Source: Planctomycetota bacterium (lineage in GTDB: Bacteria; Planctomycetota; Planctomycetia; Pirellulales; Pirellulaceae). Taken from it: a stretch of DNA of 44,296 nt. Location: positions 1 to 44,296 of the forward strand of contig JAQBZB010000037.1 in the NCBI GenBank assembly GCA_027622275.1, given 5' to 3'. The position numbers and the translations under genes are program-made. Positions 15,534 to 23,532 of the stretch are shown here, piece by piece. Position 1 is the first letter of the stretch. Each line of letters begins with the position of its first letter. Under the pieces are notes generated by a model. The model had not been told where the DNA came from, did no database searches, and worked only from the letters and a program-made list of their open reading frames with translations.

Positions 15534-16580
15534 TCAAGCGACGAAGGCGTTTCGCCAGCGTGCTCCGACGCGCCCGCTGAAGTAGCTCGTCAAACTCATC
15601 AGGCTGAGCATTATCAAACACCACGCGGTTGCCTTGCCGCCCCGGAGACGATCGGCAAGGTCGAGGAGTTGAACGAACTGGCCTTGGTCACTAGAAAGCA
15701 GCGTCAGTCCGAACATGGCCGCATAACTCGCCGCGATCGCAAGCGTGAAGAACGTGACGACCCAGACGGAACTCCAGTCAGGCAGCTGCACTAAATAAAT
15801 CGCATACGCGCACTGTAACACGCCGACCAGGAGCAATGCGCACGCCCAACGGCTCAGCCCGTCGGATGTCTGGCTTAACGAGTGTTCGACAACATCAGTG
15901 ATCGCAGGGACAATTCCAACGAGTCCGGTGAGCATGATCGCGGCAGCCAACCACCGTACCGTCGCGACCTTGTCGCGATCCGCTTCATAGCCTCGTACGG
16001 ATAACTCAACGTCGCCGGTTTCAAGTCGAGGGATCTCAGGGACATCGTCACTGGCGGTCTCTGACTCGCTCTTGGGATGCGATGAGCTTGCGGCGGGCAA
16101 AAGGCTGGGTGCGACCTGATGGTCGACAAGTTCGGGCTGTTCTTTAAGCTCGACAGATTCGCTCTGTGTTGCCTCTTGATTCACAATCAGTTTGGGCAGT
16201 GGCGGTGGCTTTCGAGATGTCTCCGGTTTGACTCGTGGTTCGGTTTGCAGTGACTCGGTATCGTTGGCAGCTGTCGGCACCTTCTTCGGCTCGTCCGGTT
16301 GAATTGTCGCTTCGATTGGATCGTCTTTGCCAGCTTGAATCGGTGGCGGTTCGGGATCGGGGAGATTCACGAGCGATGACAAGGGCTGCTCGATCTTGGA
16401 TCGCTGAAGTGCCGGCTTCGGGTCGGCCTTGCGAGCTTCGAGTTGCGCGCGACGCTTCTCGACGACATCGGCGGGGACACGCAGCTTCCGTTCACAATTG
16501 GGGCATTTGATTCGCTTGCCCGCTGAACCGGACGAGACCAGCAACTTGCAGCCACAAATACAGCGACACTTCAATGCCAT
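15534..16580 (-). CDS. Zinc-ribbon, proline-rich linker, four-helix membrane protein
   Basis: 348 residues. The N-terminus (CRCICGCKLLVSS...IKCPNCERKLRVP) is a zinc ribbon with two cysteine pairs. A roughly 150-residue linker rich in Pro, Glu and Lys follows, then four hydrophobic segments from about residue 215 to the end (AAAIMLTGLVGIVPAI, ACALLLVGVLQCAYAI, VTFFTLAIAASYAAMFG, CLIMLSLMSL). The layout, with a cytoplasmic zinc finger tethered to an integral membrane domain, is common in Planctomycetota. The function is unknown to me. It stands alone on the minus strand, convergent with the microprotein gene. Confidence 0.7.
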   Translation of the reverse strand: MALKCRCICGCKLLVSSGSAGKRIKCPNCERKLRVPADVVEKRRAQLEARKADPKPALQRSKIEQPLSSLVNLPDPEPPPIQAGKDDPIEATIQPDEPKKVPTAANDTESLQTEPRVKPETSRKPPPLPKLIVNQEATQSESVELKEQPELVDHQVAPSLLPAASSSHPKSESETASDDVPEIPRLETGDVELSVRGYEADRDKVATVRWLAAAIMLTGLVGIVPAITDVVEHSLSQTSDGLSRWACALLLVGVLQCAYAIYLVQLPDWSSVWVVTFFTLAIAASYAAMFGLTLLSSDQGQFVQLLDLADRLRGGKATAWCLIMLSLMSLTSYFSGRVGARWRNAFVA

Positions 16581-16691
16581 GACGAAATACCAACCACAAG
16601 GAAGGTGTCACCAAGAACCATCGGTTCTAGTTTCGTCGTGAGCGAGCCGGTGGTCAACGACTCGAAGCCGATCGCGGGGATTTCCCGCCTA

Positions 16692-16809
16692 TTAGGCGAA
16701 CGGCAGATGAGAATCTACCGAACGACAAGCTCGACGCGCCAGCGAGTGTGTCCAGGCACCCACTTGCTTGCGCTGCGAACTGGTATGCTCTGATCTGCCG
16801 CTCGCCTTA
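16692..16809. repeat. Palindromic repeat with 17-base outer arms
   Basis: TTAGGCGAACGGCAGAT (16692-16708) and ATCTGCCGCTCGCCTTA (16793-16809) are inverted copies with two mismatches. Inside, gcgccagcgagtgtg and cacttgcttgcgctgcg give a second, imperfect nested stem. It lies in a 600-base non-coding stretch. Confidence 0.6.
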
Positions 16810-16848
16810 AAGCGGGCGGCATGAGGCGGGAATTAATCAAAGCATCAA

Positions 16849-16928
16849 CAAATCAAAAGAACAAATCAAAAGGGTCAGGACTCTTTGATTTGCTTTACAC
16901 TCAACAAAGAGTCCTGACCCTTTTGATT
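16849..16928. repeat. Perfect 24-base inverted repeat plus flanking direct repeats
   Basis: 16864-16887 and 16905-16928 are exact inverted copies (arm includes AAAGGGTCAGGACTCTTT) around a 17-base loop. To the left, CAAATCAAAAG occurs twice (16849-16859 and 16862-16872). The AT-rich arm ends and GGTCAGGACTC core are unlike the surrounding DNA. It could also act as a terminator, but no gene ends nearby. Confidence 0.75.
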
Positions 16929-17142
16929 GGACCCTGTCAGCGGTTCGAACGCCGGATGAGACAGTGTGGAGCCTTCGAGCTTCGGATATCTACCAGGGTG
17001 GCGAGACCGAACCACTTCCAGCTGACGGAGCCGTGCCCGCAGCCTGCCAGTCGCTAGACAGCGAGTTCTCAAAGAACTACCTTCACGTAGTAGCGCTGCA
17101 TGTACGCGCTCATCTCAATTCGCAAATTTCCCCATGACAGTG

Positions 17143-17175
17143 CTTTAGACTCCCTTTAGACTCCCTTTAGACTCC
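17143..17175. repeat. Three tandem copies of an 11-base unit upstream of the small membrane protein gene
   Basis: CTTTAGACTCC is repeated exactly three times with no spacer, ending ten bases before the ATG at 17186. A spacing of 11 bases is about one helical turn, so it could present one protein-binding face, or be simple slippage. Confidence 0.7.
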
Positions 17176-17185
17176 TGATTCCCGC

Positions 17186-17572
17186 ATGGAAACTGAACTA
17201 CAGATTGCATTTGCCATCCAACTAGCCGTCTTTGGTGTTGCTCACATTCTACGGCCCGGCGCATTGGTGCAGTTCTTTGCCGTTCTCGGCTCCAAGGGCG
17301 AAGCGGGTGTCGTCGTCATCGCGCTGCTCAGTCTGGTGACTGGCTCATTTCTCGTCGCTTTCCACAACGTGTGGACTGGATTGCCGATCATTCTTACTGT
17401 TTTCGGTTGGGCACAACTCGTGAAGGGCACGGCGTACCTGTTGTTTCCGACATTCGGTCTCAGGCAACTCGCACGTGTCACGCCCGAACGCACAAATCTC
17501 TTTCGCTTGCCAGGAATCCCGTTGCTGATCATGGCTGGATTACTGGCGTGGCATGTGATACGCGCGACGTGA
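17186..17572 (+). CDS. Small integral membrane protein of unknown function
   Basis: 128 residues with four hydrophobic segments: LQIAFAIQLAVFGVAHI, VVVIALLSLVTGSFLVAF, LPIILTVFGWAQLVKGTAY and IPLLIMAGLLAWHVI. I do not recognise the family. Three 11-base tandem repeats fill the place where a ribosome-binding site would lie, and none of them looks like AGGAGG, so initiation may be weak or the start may be further in. It has no close neighbour on its strand. Confidence 0.6.
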   Translation: METELQIAFAIQLAVFGVAHILRPGALVQFFAVLGSKGEAGVVVIALLSLVTGSFLVAFHNVWTGLPIILTVFGWAQLVKGTAYLLFPTFGLRQLARVTPERTNLFRLPGIPLLIMAGLLAWHVIRAT

Positions 17573-17819
17573 TTCAACCTCGCAGCGCCCCGCGGCTGCC
17601 AACAGAGCATCGGCAATCGATGTCGACGACGGGTTCGGGCATGCCGGAGGCGTCGCTAGCGGCATGATTTTGTCAAATGTCGCCGGTGTCGCTTCGTCGC
17701 TCTCGCCAACCATCTGCGATACGATGCACGCAGTGACCGATTGACGCGGCGTGACGCAATCGCCGTCTTTCTTCTTTTGCTCGCGGCCGGAATCTATCTG
17801 AGTTCGTAGCTCGACCGCG

Positions 17820-18584
17820 CTACGGCAGTGTCACGCGCCCGCCGCTGGCCACCAGCGTCTGGCCGGTCATGAAGCTGGAACGCTCGGAAAGCAGGAACAG
17901 AACCAGCTCGGCGATTTCGGCGGCTTGCCCAATCCGCTTCATCGGCGTGGCCGCGATCAGCCCGTCCAGAACGCCGCGGTCGACGCTGGCGATGATTTCC
18001 GTGTCGATCAACCCCGGAGCAACCGCATTGACGCGCACGTTGTGCTCGGCGACGGCGACCGCCAGGCTTTTCGTCAGCCCCACGACGCCCGCCTTGCTGA
18101 CTGCGTAAGCGATCGACATCGGCCGGGCGGACAGGGCGGCAATCGACGAGATGTTGACGATGCGTCCGAAGCCGCGCTCGATCATGCCGTCCTTAACCGC
18201 CCAACTGGTCAAGTAACACCCGGTCAGGTTCACGTTCAACGAGCGCTGCCAGACATCGAGCGACGTTTGGTCGTGCGCGAGGAAGTCGAAGACACCGGCG
18301 TTGTTCACCAGCAAATCGATGGAGCCCAATTCCTCTTGGATGTGGTCGATCATGGCGCGGACCTGTTCGGGTGACGAGACGTCGGCTCGGCAAGCGATGG
18401 CTTGCCCGCCGCCAGCCTCGATCTGCTCGACCACTTCGCCGGCTGCCGCTTCGCTGGACAGGTAATTCACCGCCACCTTCGAGCCGGCGGCGGCCAACCG
18501 CTGGCAACAGGCGCGCCCAATACCCTTGGCACCACCCGTCACCAGCGCCGTGCGGCCTTGCAATTCGAATTCGTTCATCAGCAC
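17820..18584 (-). CDS. Short-chain dehydrogenase/reductase (FabG-like)
   Basis: 254 residues, the usual classical SDR length. It has the cofactor motif TGGAKGIG (residues 16-23), NNAG (94-97), catalytic Ser147, Tyr160 and Lys164 (YAVSK), and the C-terminal GQTLVASGG. No acidic residue follows the second beta-strand (KVAVNYLSS), which favours NADP(H). The substrate is unknown. It starts 18 bases after the stop of the amidase gene and is surely cotranscribed with it, so it may act on an alcohol, aldehyde or keto acid linked to that pathway rather than in fatty-acid synthesis. Confidence 0.88.
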   Translation of the reverse strand: MLMNEFELQGRTALVTGGAKGIGRACCQRLAAAGSKVAVNYLSSEAAAGEVVEQIEAGGGQAIACRADVSSPEQVRAMIDHIQEELGSIDLLVNNAGVFDFLAHDQTSLDVWQRSLNVNLTGCYLTSWAVKDGMIERGFGRIVNISSIAALSARPMSIAYAVSKAGVVGLTKSLAVAVAEHNVRVNAVAPGLIDTEIIASVDRGVLDGLIAATPMKRIGQAAEIAELVLFLLSERSSFMTGQTLVASGGRVTLP

Positions 18585-18602
18585 ACTCGTCAGATCGGTC
18601 TC

Positions 18603-19496
18603 TCAAGAAGCGGACGGCGTGAGGTAAGACTTGTTGATCTTGGCCGCTACCGTGCCGATGTCGTAGTAGCCGACCGAAACCTGTCCGGCATGCGTCAGCA
18701 GGTCGTACGCCCGCCAACGGTCCCAGCCGTATTCGGCCTCCATCCAGAGAATCAACCAAGCGTAAGCTTGCGCGATCGATCGTTCCATCGGGCAGCCGGT
18801 GGCGATGGCCATGATTTCGTCGGGCGATTCGATCCGTGGCGCGGGGATCTTCTTGGCCTTGATCAAGTTGACCGTGATCGTCGTGTGCGCCGGCATCTCC
18901 AGGCCGCTGGCCGAAAGCTCGCCGTGTCCCATCGTCGCGTGTGCGTCTCCCAGATACAGAAAGGCCCCTGCCACGAATACGGGCAGGTAGACGATGTTGC
19001 CGGGACAGGTCTCGATAATATCCATGTTGCCGCCGTGCGATCCGGCCGGCCCCGTGGTCGGCACGCCGGTGTCCGGCGCCGTGCCGATGCAACCGAGCAT
19101 CGGGCGATACGGCAGCGCGATCTCGTCGCTCCAGTAAATCAGTCCGTCTCGGATCGGACAGACGTGCGTGCCGTGTGGACAATCATCGCCCAGCCACTGG
19201 GCGAGTTGTTTGGGATCGCTGGTCCGCGTCGCGCATTGCCCGATGCTGGGCTGGATGTCGTCGATGGCGACCGCCAACGTATCGCCGGGCTCGGCTCCTT
19301 CCACCCAGATCGGCCCGGTCTGCGGATTGCCGTACGGCTTCTTGGTTTTGTCGCGGCGGTCTTCGTTCGTGCGGATTTGGCCGGAAAAGGCATCTTCCGA
19401 TTCGACCAGCACCGTTTCGCTGGGCTGAATTCGCAGCCGCGGTTCATTGTGGCGGCTGAACTCGTAATATAGCGGTCCCACTGGCAGGCGTTGCAT
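18603..19496 (-). CDS. Acetamidase/formamidase family protein
   Basis: 297 residues from ATG 19496 (MQRLPVGPLYYEFSRHNEP). The longer frame upstream to 19625 has no family similarity and reads through the divergent promoter region. Family features include the early ETVLVESEDAFSG, GPIWVEGAEPGDTLAV, the glycine-rich GSHGGNMD, YLPVFVAGAFLYLGDAHA and the glycine/glutamate stretch GHGELSASGLE. Members hydrolyse short amides to ammonia and the acid. No signal peptide, so it is probably cytoplasmic. First gene of a two-gene operon with the SDR, divergent from the DUF3500 gene with 212 bases between them. Confidence 0.85.
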   Translation of the reverse strand: MQRLPVGPLYYEFSRHNEPRLRIQPSETVLVESEDAFSGQIRTNEDRRDKTKKPYGNPQTGPIWVEGAEPGDTLAVAIDDIQPSIGQCATRTSDPKQLAQWLGDDCPHGTHVCPIRDGLIYWSDEIALPYRPMLGCIGTAPDTGVPTTGPAGSHGGNMDIIETCPGNIVYLPVFVAGAFLYLGDAHATMGHGELSASGLEMPAHTTITVNLIKAKKIPAPRIESPDEIMAIATGCPMERSIAQAYAWLILWMEAEYGWDRWRAYDLLTHAGQVSVGYYDIGTVAAKINKSYLTPSAS

Positions 19497-19637
19497 GGTG
19501 GCGGTCCTCGGCGACGGGAACGAAGCGGCTCGAAACAGCCCACATCGTGTCGCCGAACCGCCGCGAAGGCAAGTGGGTTGAATTGCACAAGAGTCATCGA
19601 GACGCTGCTCAAGGATGCCACGCACCTCATTTCAGGA

Positions 19638-19643
19638 TATACT
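19638..19643 (+). promoter_or_regulatory. Possible -10 box for the DUF3500 gene
   Basis: TATACT within ttcaggatatactcac, 66 bases before ATG 19709, in the divergent intergenic region. No good -35 hexamer is seen. Confidence 0.3.
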
Positions 19644-19708
19644 CACGGCGAACCGCCTGACTGCGAAACGGTTTCATTCAGGGCCAACCCTCAAACGGAG
19701 ATCAAAAG

Positions 19709-20770
19709 ATGCCGAATCAACAACTACCTGGTCGTCGACCGGCCCTTGCGTCTCAACCCCGGCGCGAGTTTCTCAAACAATCCGGGGCCTTGGCTCTGGC
19801 CGCATCGGGCCTACCGTTGGTTGCTGGTCGGTTGGCGGCCGCCGCGGACAAGAAGACGCCCGAAACGCTCGTCAAGATCCTGTATGACTCACTGGCAGAA
19901 AAACAAAGGAAGGAAGTCTGTTTCGACTGGAATCACATTGACAAGAATCGAGGTCTGTTGCGAACGCGCCTCGAAAACAACTGGAAGATCACCGAGCCGT
20001 CCATCAAGAGCAGTTTCTATACGGCCGACCAGCAGGTGCTGATCCGCGAAGTATTCGACGGCATGACAGATCCTGGCTGGCGCGAGCGCTGGGATCAGCA
20101 GCTCAAAGATGACGTCGGTGGATTTGGCAATCGCCAATCGATCGCCATTTTTGGGGAGCCCGGTACCGACCAATTCGAGTTTGTCCTGGCCAGCCGACAC
20201 ATGACTTTGCGCTGCGACGGCAACAGTGCCGAGCACGTCGCCTTTGGCGGTCCGATCCTGTACGCCCACGACGGCGAGGCCACATTCGAAGAACCCCATC
20301 ACCCAAGCAACGTCTTCTGGCACCAAGCACTCGCCGCCAACAAACTATACGACATGTTCGATGGAAAGCAGCGTCAGCAGGCGTTGGTAATCAACGGCAT
20401 GCCCTCCGAGGAACTGGTCGGGTTTCGCGGACCGAATGGCAGATTCGACGGCCTTGCGGTCACCGAATTCTCGCGGGACCAGAAAGAGCATCTGCAGTCC
20501 GTTTTGAAGCTGCTGCTGGAACCTTTCCGCCGGTCTGACCGGGAAGAGGTAACACGCTGTCTGAATGTCCAGGGCGGCCTGGATGCCTGCCGACTCGCAT
20601 TCTACAAGGAAGGGGATCTTGGCAAGGACGGGATCTGGGACAATTGGCGACTCGAAGGCCCGTCGTTTGTCTGGTATTTCCGTGGCAAGCCTCACGTGCA
20701 TGTCTGGGTTAATGTGGCAGACACACCTGACATCGAGTTGAATTCCTATCAGGATTCCGTCGGGGTTTGA
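19709..20770 (+). CDS. DUF3500 family protein with Tat-type signal
   Basis: 353 residues. The N-terminus has RREFLKQSGALALAASGLP, a twin-arginine signal, so the protein is exported folded. The body matches DUF3500 in my memory: GGFGNRQSIAIFGEPGTDQF, EFVLASRHMTLRCDGNS, AFGGPILYAH, HHPSNVFWHQALAAN and FDGKQRQQAL. The conserved His in SRHMT and GKPHVHVWVN suggests metal or substrate binding, but the function is not established. It heads the plus-strand arm of the degradative cluster. Confidence 0.75.
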   Translation: MPNQQLPGRRPALASQPRREFLKQSGALALAASGLPLVAGRLAAAADKKTPETLVKILYDSLAEKQRKEVCFDWNHIDKNRGLLRTRLENNWKITEPSIKSSFYTADQQVLIREVFDGMTDPGWRERWDQQLKDDVGGFGNRQSIAIFGEPGTDQFEFVLASRHMTLRCDGNSAEHVAFGGPILYAHDGEATFEEPHHPSNVFWHQALAANKLYDMFDGKQRQQALVINGMPSEELVGFRGPNGRFDGLAVTEFSRDQKEHLQSVLKLLLEPFRRSDREEVTRCLNVQGGLDACRLAFYKEGDLGKDGIWDNWRLEGPSFVWYFRGKPHVHVWVNVADTPDIELNSYQDSVGV

Positions 20771-20878
20771 CGGATCCGTGGCCAAGGTGCCTTGACTCTC
20801 GACGACGAATGTGGCGCAGCAGTGCCCGAGGCGCGTCGACAATGGGTCGTCAAAACTGCCGGGCATTCCGGGCGATTG

Positions 20879-20907
20879 TTGTTCCTTGATATCCGGCCAC
20901 TTATCAT
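20879..20907 (+). promoter_or_regulatory. Predicted sigma-70 promoter for the CocE-type hydrolase gene
   Basis: TTGTTC (20879-20884), a 17-base spacer and TATCAT (20902-20907). The start codon is 56 bases downstream of the -10 box, within a 192-base gap after the DUF3500 gene. Confidence 0.4.
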
Positions 20908-20962
20908 GGTGCATTGCACACGCGGCCCACTGCAATGAATTCGCACCACGGAGAACTCACTC

Positions 20963-22840
20963 ATGTTCCGGCCCAGGATTTTGATCATCGCCCTCGGCGT
21001 CATGGCACTCGGCACAATCATGCCGGGCGTGACCGCTGGGCAAGGTCTTGAATACGTCAAGTCGCATTACACGAAGTACGAATATCAGATTCCGATGCGC
21101 GATGGCTGCAAACTATTCACGTCGGTCTATGTGCCCAAAGACGATTCGACCACTTATCCAATCTTATTGAAGCGAACACCGTACGGTCTGAAGCCTTATG
21201 GGGCCGATCAATATCCGGAGAATCTGGGCCTCTCGACGCAGTTTGCGGAGGCTGGCTACATCTTTGTCTATCAGGACGTACGAGGGCGGTGGATGTCCGA
21301 GGGCGAGTTCGACCAAATGCGCCCGCATCGGCCCAAGAAAAACGGCCCCGATGACTTTGACGAGAGCAGCGACACGTGGGACACCGTCGATTGGCTTGTC
21401 ACCAATGTCCGGGGAAACAACGGCCGAGTCGGGATCGCGGGGATTTCGTATCCGGGGTTCTACACGGCGGCCGGCATCATCGACTCGCATCCGGCAATCC
21501 GCGCTGCTTCGCCGCAGGCACCGGTGAATGATTGGTTCGCGGGCGACGACTGGCATCACAACGGCGCATTCTTCCTGGCTCACATGTTCAACTGGATGTC
21601 CCGCAGCGGGCGCATTCGTCCCGAGCCGACGAACGATTATCGTGGTGCCACGTTCAACTATGGAACGCCCGACGGCTACGAGTTCTTCAAGCGGATCAAG
21701 ACGTTGTCGGAGATCGATGAGAAGTACCTCAAGGGGGACGTCCCGTTCTGGAAAGAAACGATGCTTCACGGAACGTACGACAAGTTCTGGAAGTCGCGCA
21801 ATATCCGTCCGCATTTGAAAAACGTCAAACCGGCGGTGATGACAGTCGGCGGCTGGTTCGACGCGGAGAATCTGTTCGGCGCACTGGAGACCTACAAGTA
21901 CATCGAGGCCAACAATCCCAGCACGTCCAACATGCTGGTCATGGGGCCGTGGCGTCACGGCGGTTGGGCCAGCGGCGACGGTGCGTCGTTCGGCGACATT
22001 CCGTTCAACTCGAACACGGCTGAGTTCTATCGCGCGGAGATCGAGTTCCCCTTCTTCGAGTTTCATCTGAAGGACAAAGGCGAGATCGAACGTCCGGAAG
22101 CCTGGGTGTTCGAAATGGGAACGAACCAATGGCGTAAGTACGACGCCTGGCCGCCCAAGCAAGCCCAAGCGAAATCGCTCTACTTCCATGCCGGCGAGCG
22201 GCTGCGGTTCGATCGGCCCGACGAGAACGACGGCTTCGACGAGTACATCAGCGATCCGAACAAGCCGGTGCCGTTCATGAACATCACGGCCACAGGCATG
22301 GCGGCCGAGTACATGATCGCGGACCAGCGGTTCGCGTCCCGCCGCGCGGACGTGTTGGTTTATCAATCCGACGTGCTGGAAGACGACGTCACCTTGGTGG
22401 GGCCCTTGGAGGTCGACTTGTTCGTTTCCACATCGGGCACCGACAGCGATTGGGTTGCAAAACTGATCGACGTTTACCCGGACGACTATCCGGACCCCAA
22501 GGAGAACCCGAAAGAGGTCCGCATGGGCGGCTATCAGCAACTGGTGCGAGGCGACGTCATGCGCGGCAAGTTCCGCAACAGTCTCAAGACGCCCGAACCA
22601 TTCGAACCCGGCGAGCCGACTCGTGTGAAGTTCACGATGCCCGACACGTACCACTGCTTCCGCTCGGGTCACCGCATCATGGTGCAAGTGCAAAGTACAT
22701 GGTTTCCGCTGGTCGACCGCAATCCTCAAATGTTCGTGGACATCTACCACGCCGACGAGTCGGATTATCAGCCAGCAACACAGCGGATCTTTCGCTCGGC
22801 CGAGATGCCTTCCCGCGTGAAGGTATTGGTGCTGCCATGA
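20963..22840 (+). CDS. CocE/NonD family hydrolase (S15-like serine esterase/acylase)
   Basis: 625 residues. After a hydrophobic signal peptide (ILIIALGVMALGTIMPGVTAG) comes an alpha/beta hydrolase: IPMRDGCKLFTSVYVP, YQDVRGRWMSEGEF, and the nucleophile Ser162 in GISYPGFYT. A C-terminal jelly-roll region (from about residue 460, VGPLEVDLFVSTSGTD, to HRIMVQVQSTWFPLVDRNPQ) is typical of cocaine esterase, glutaryl-7-ACA acylase and alpha-amino-acid ester hydrolases. It is probably exported and cleaves an ester or amide bond with an acyl or aminoacyl group. Conserved GWFDAENLFGA and GPWRHGGWA fit the family's Asp and His regions. The RidA gene follows after 86 bases. Confidence 0.88.
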   Translation: MFRPRILIIALGVMALGTIMPGVTAGQGLEYVKSHYTKYEYQIPMRDGCKLFTSVYVPKDDSTTYPILLKRTPYGLKPYGADQYPENLGLSTQFAEAGYIFVYQDVRGRWMSEGEFDQMRPHRPKKNGPDDFDESSDTWDTVDWLVTNVRGNNGRVGIAGISYPGFYTAAGIIDSHPAIRAASPQAPVNDWFAGDDWHHNGAFFLAHMFNWMSRSGRIRPEPTNDYRGATFNYGTPDGYEFFKRIKTLSEIDEKYLKGDVPFWKETMLHGTYDKFWKSRNIRPHLKNVKPAVMTVGGWFDAENLFGALETYKYIEANNPSTSNMLVMGPWRHGGWASGDGASFGDIPFNSNTAEFYRAEIEFPFFEFHLKDKGEIERPEAWVFEMGTNQWRKYDAWPPKQAQAKSLYFHAGERLRFDRPDENDGFDEYISDPNKPVPFMNITATGMAAEYMIADQRFASRRADVLVYQSDVLEDDVTLVGPLEVDLFVSTSGTDSDWVAKLIDVYPDDYPDPKENPKEVRMGGYQQLVRGDVMRGKFRNSLKTPEPFEPGEPTRVKFTMPDTYHCFRSGHRIMVQVQSTWFPLVDRNPQMFVDIYHADESDYQPATQRIFRSAEMPSRVKVLVLP

Positions 22841-22866
22841 CACTTGGCTTGTTGCGAGCAAAGTAG

Positions 22867-22885
22867 GACGGATTTCTAATCCGTC
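22867..22885. repeat. Short palindromic repeat
   Basis: GACGGATT and AATCCGTC flank a three-base loop, just after the hydrolase stop and before the RidA gene. It is followed by AGGT rather than a T-run, so it is not a typical terminator. Confidence 0.5.
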
Positions 22886-22926
22886 AGGTATTCGGTTCAG
22901 AATGACTTTCACAAGGAGCCGCGACT

Positions 22927-23532
22927 ATGCGACAACAGACGAATCGACGAGCCTTTCTGCGCGATGGCTTTCTAATCGGTGTCGGAGCCTCGGCGGGCGC
23001 TTTGATTCCCGTCGCCGCTCGCATTTTCACGCTGCAACCGGCGTTCGCAAGGGACGAGATCCCGACAGGAACCGCGGAAAAGCGGTTGCGCGAGTTAGCG
23101 ATCGAATTACCGCCGCCGCCGAAACCGGTCGCGGTCTACGTTCCCGCGGTTCGCGTCGGCGACACCTTGTACGCATCCGGCCACGGACCTCGTCGTCTGG
23201 ATGGCACTTCGGTGCAAGGAAAGGTCGGCCAGGATTTAACGCTCGAACAGGGTTATGAAGCGGCTCGTATTGTCGGGCTGAACGTCTTGAGCAGCGTCCG
23301 CAACACGCTAGGCAGCCTCGACAAAGTCGTGCGGCTCGTGAAAGTGCTCGGCATGGTCAATTGCACGCCGGACTTCGCGCAACAACCGCAAGTGATCAAC
23401 GGCTTCAGCGAGTTGATGGTCCAAGTGTTTGGCGAAGAGGCCGGCAAGGGAGCACGGAGCGCCGTCGGCATGAATGCGTTGCCCAGCAACATCGCCGTGG
23501 AAATTGAAGCCATCTTCGAGGTGCGCGGATGA
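22927..23532 (+). CDS. RidA/YjgF-family imine deaminase-like protein with Tat-type signal
   Basis: 201 residues. The N-terminus has NRRAFLRDGFLIGVGASAGALIP, a twin-arginine signal ending near an AFA-R site at about residue 41. The rest is a RidA-type domain (TLYASGHGPR, TLEQGYEAARIVGLNVLSSV, KVVRLVKVLGMVN, RSAVGMNALPSNIAVEIEAIF). It has Ala where RidA proper has Arg in the RxAxxxxxLP stretch (RSAVGMNALP keeps the Arg), so imine hydrolysis is possible. RidA enzymes normally hydrolyse enamines and imines such as 2-aminoacrylate in the cytoplasm. An exported member is unusual. The last four bases overlap the next gene's start. Confidence 0.8.
   Translation: MRQQTNRRAFLRDGFLIGVGASAGALIPVAARIFTLQPAFARDEIPTGTAEKRLRELAIELPPPPKPVAVYVPAVRVGDTLYASGHGPRRLDGTSVQGKVGQDLTLEQGYEAARIVGLNVLSSVRNTLGSLDKVVRLVKVLGMVNCTPDFAQQPQVINGFSELMVQVFGEEAGKGARSAVGMNALPSNIAVEIEAIFEVRG

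Noticed and set aside
16849-16928. Rho-independent terminator
   Set aside because: The stem is strong but no gene ends within 250 bases on either side and there is no proper T-run.
18193-19182. 329-codon minus-strand frame spanning the SDR and amidase genes
   Set aside because: Different frame from both; Arg-rich and without motifs, while the two enzymes are clear.
21164-22912. 582-codon frame antisense to the CocE-type hydrolase
   Set aside because: No recognisable domain, rich in Arg/His/Val as expected of an antisense shadow; the hydrolase has catalytic motifs.
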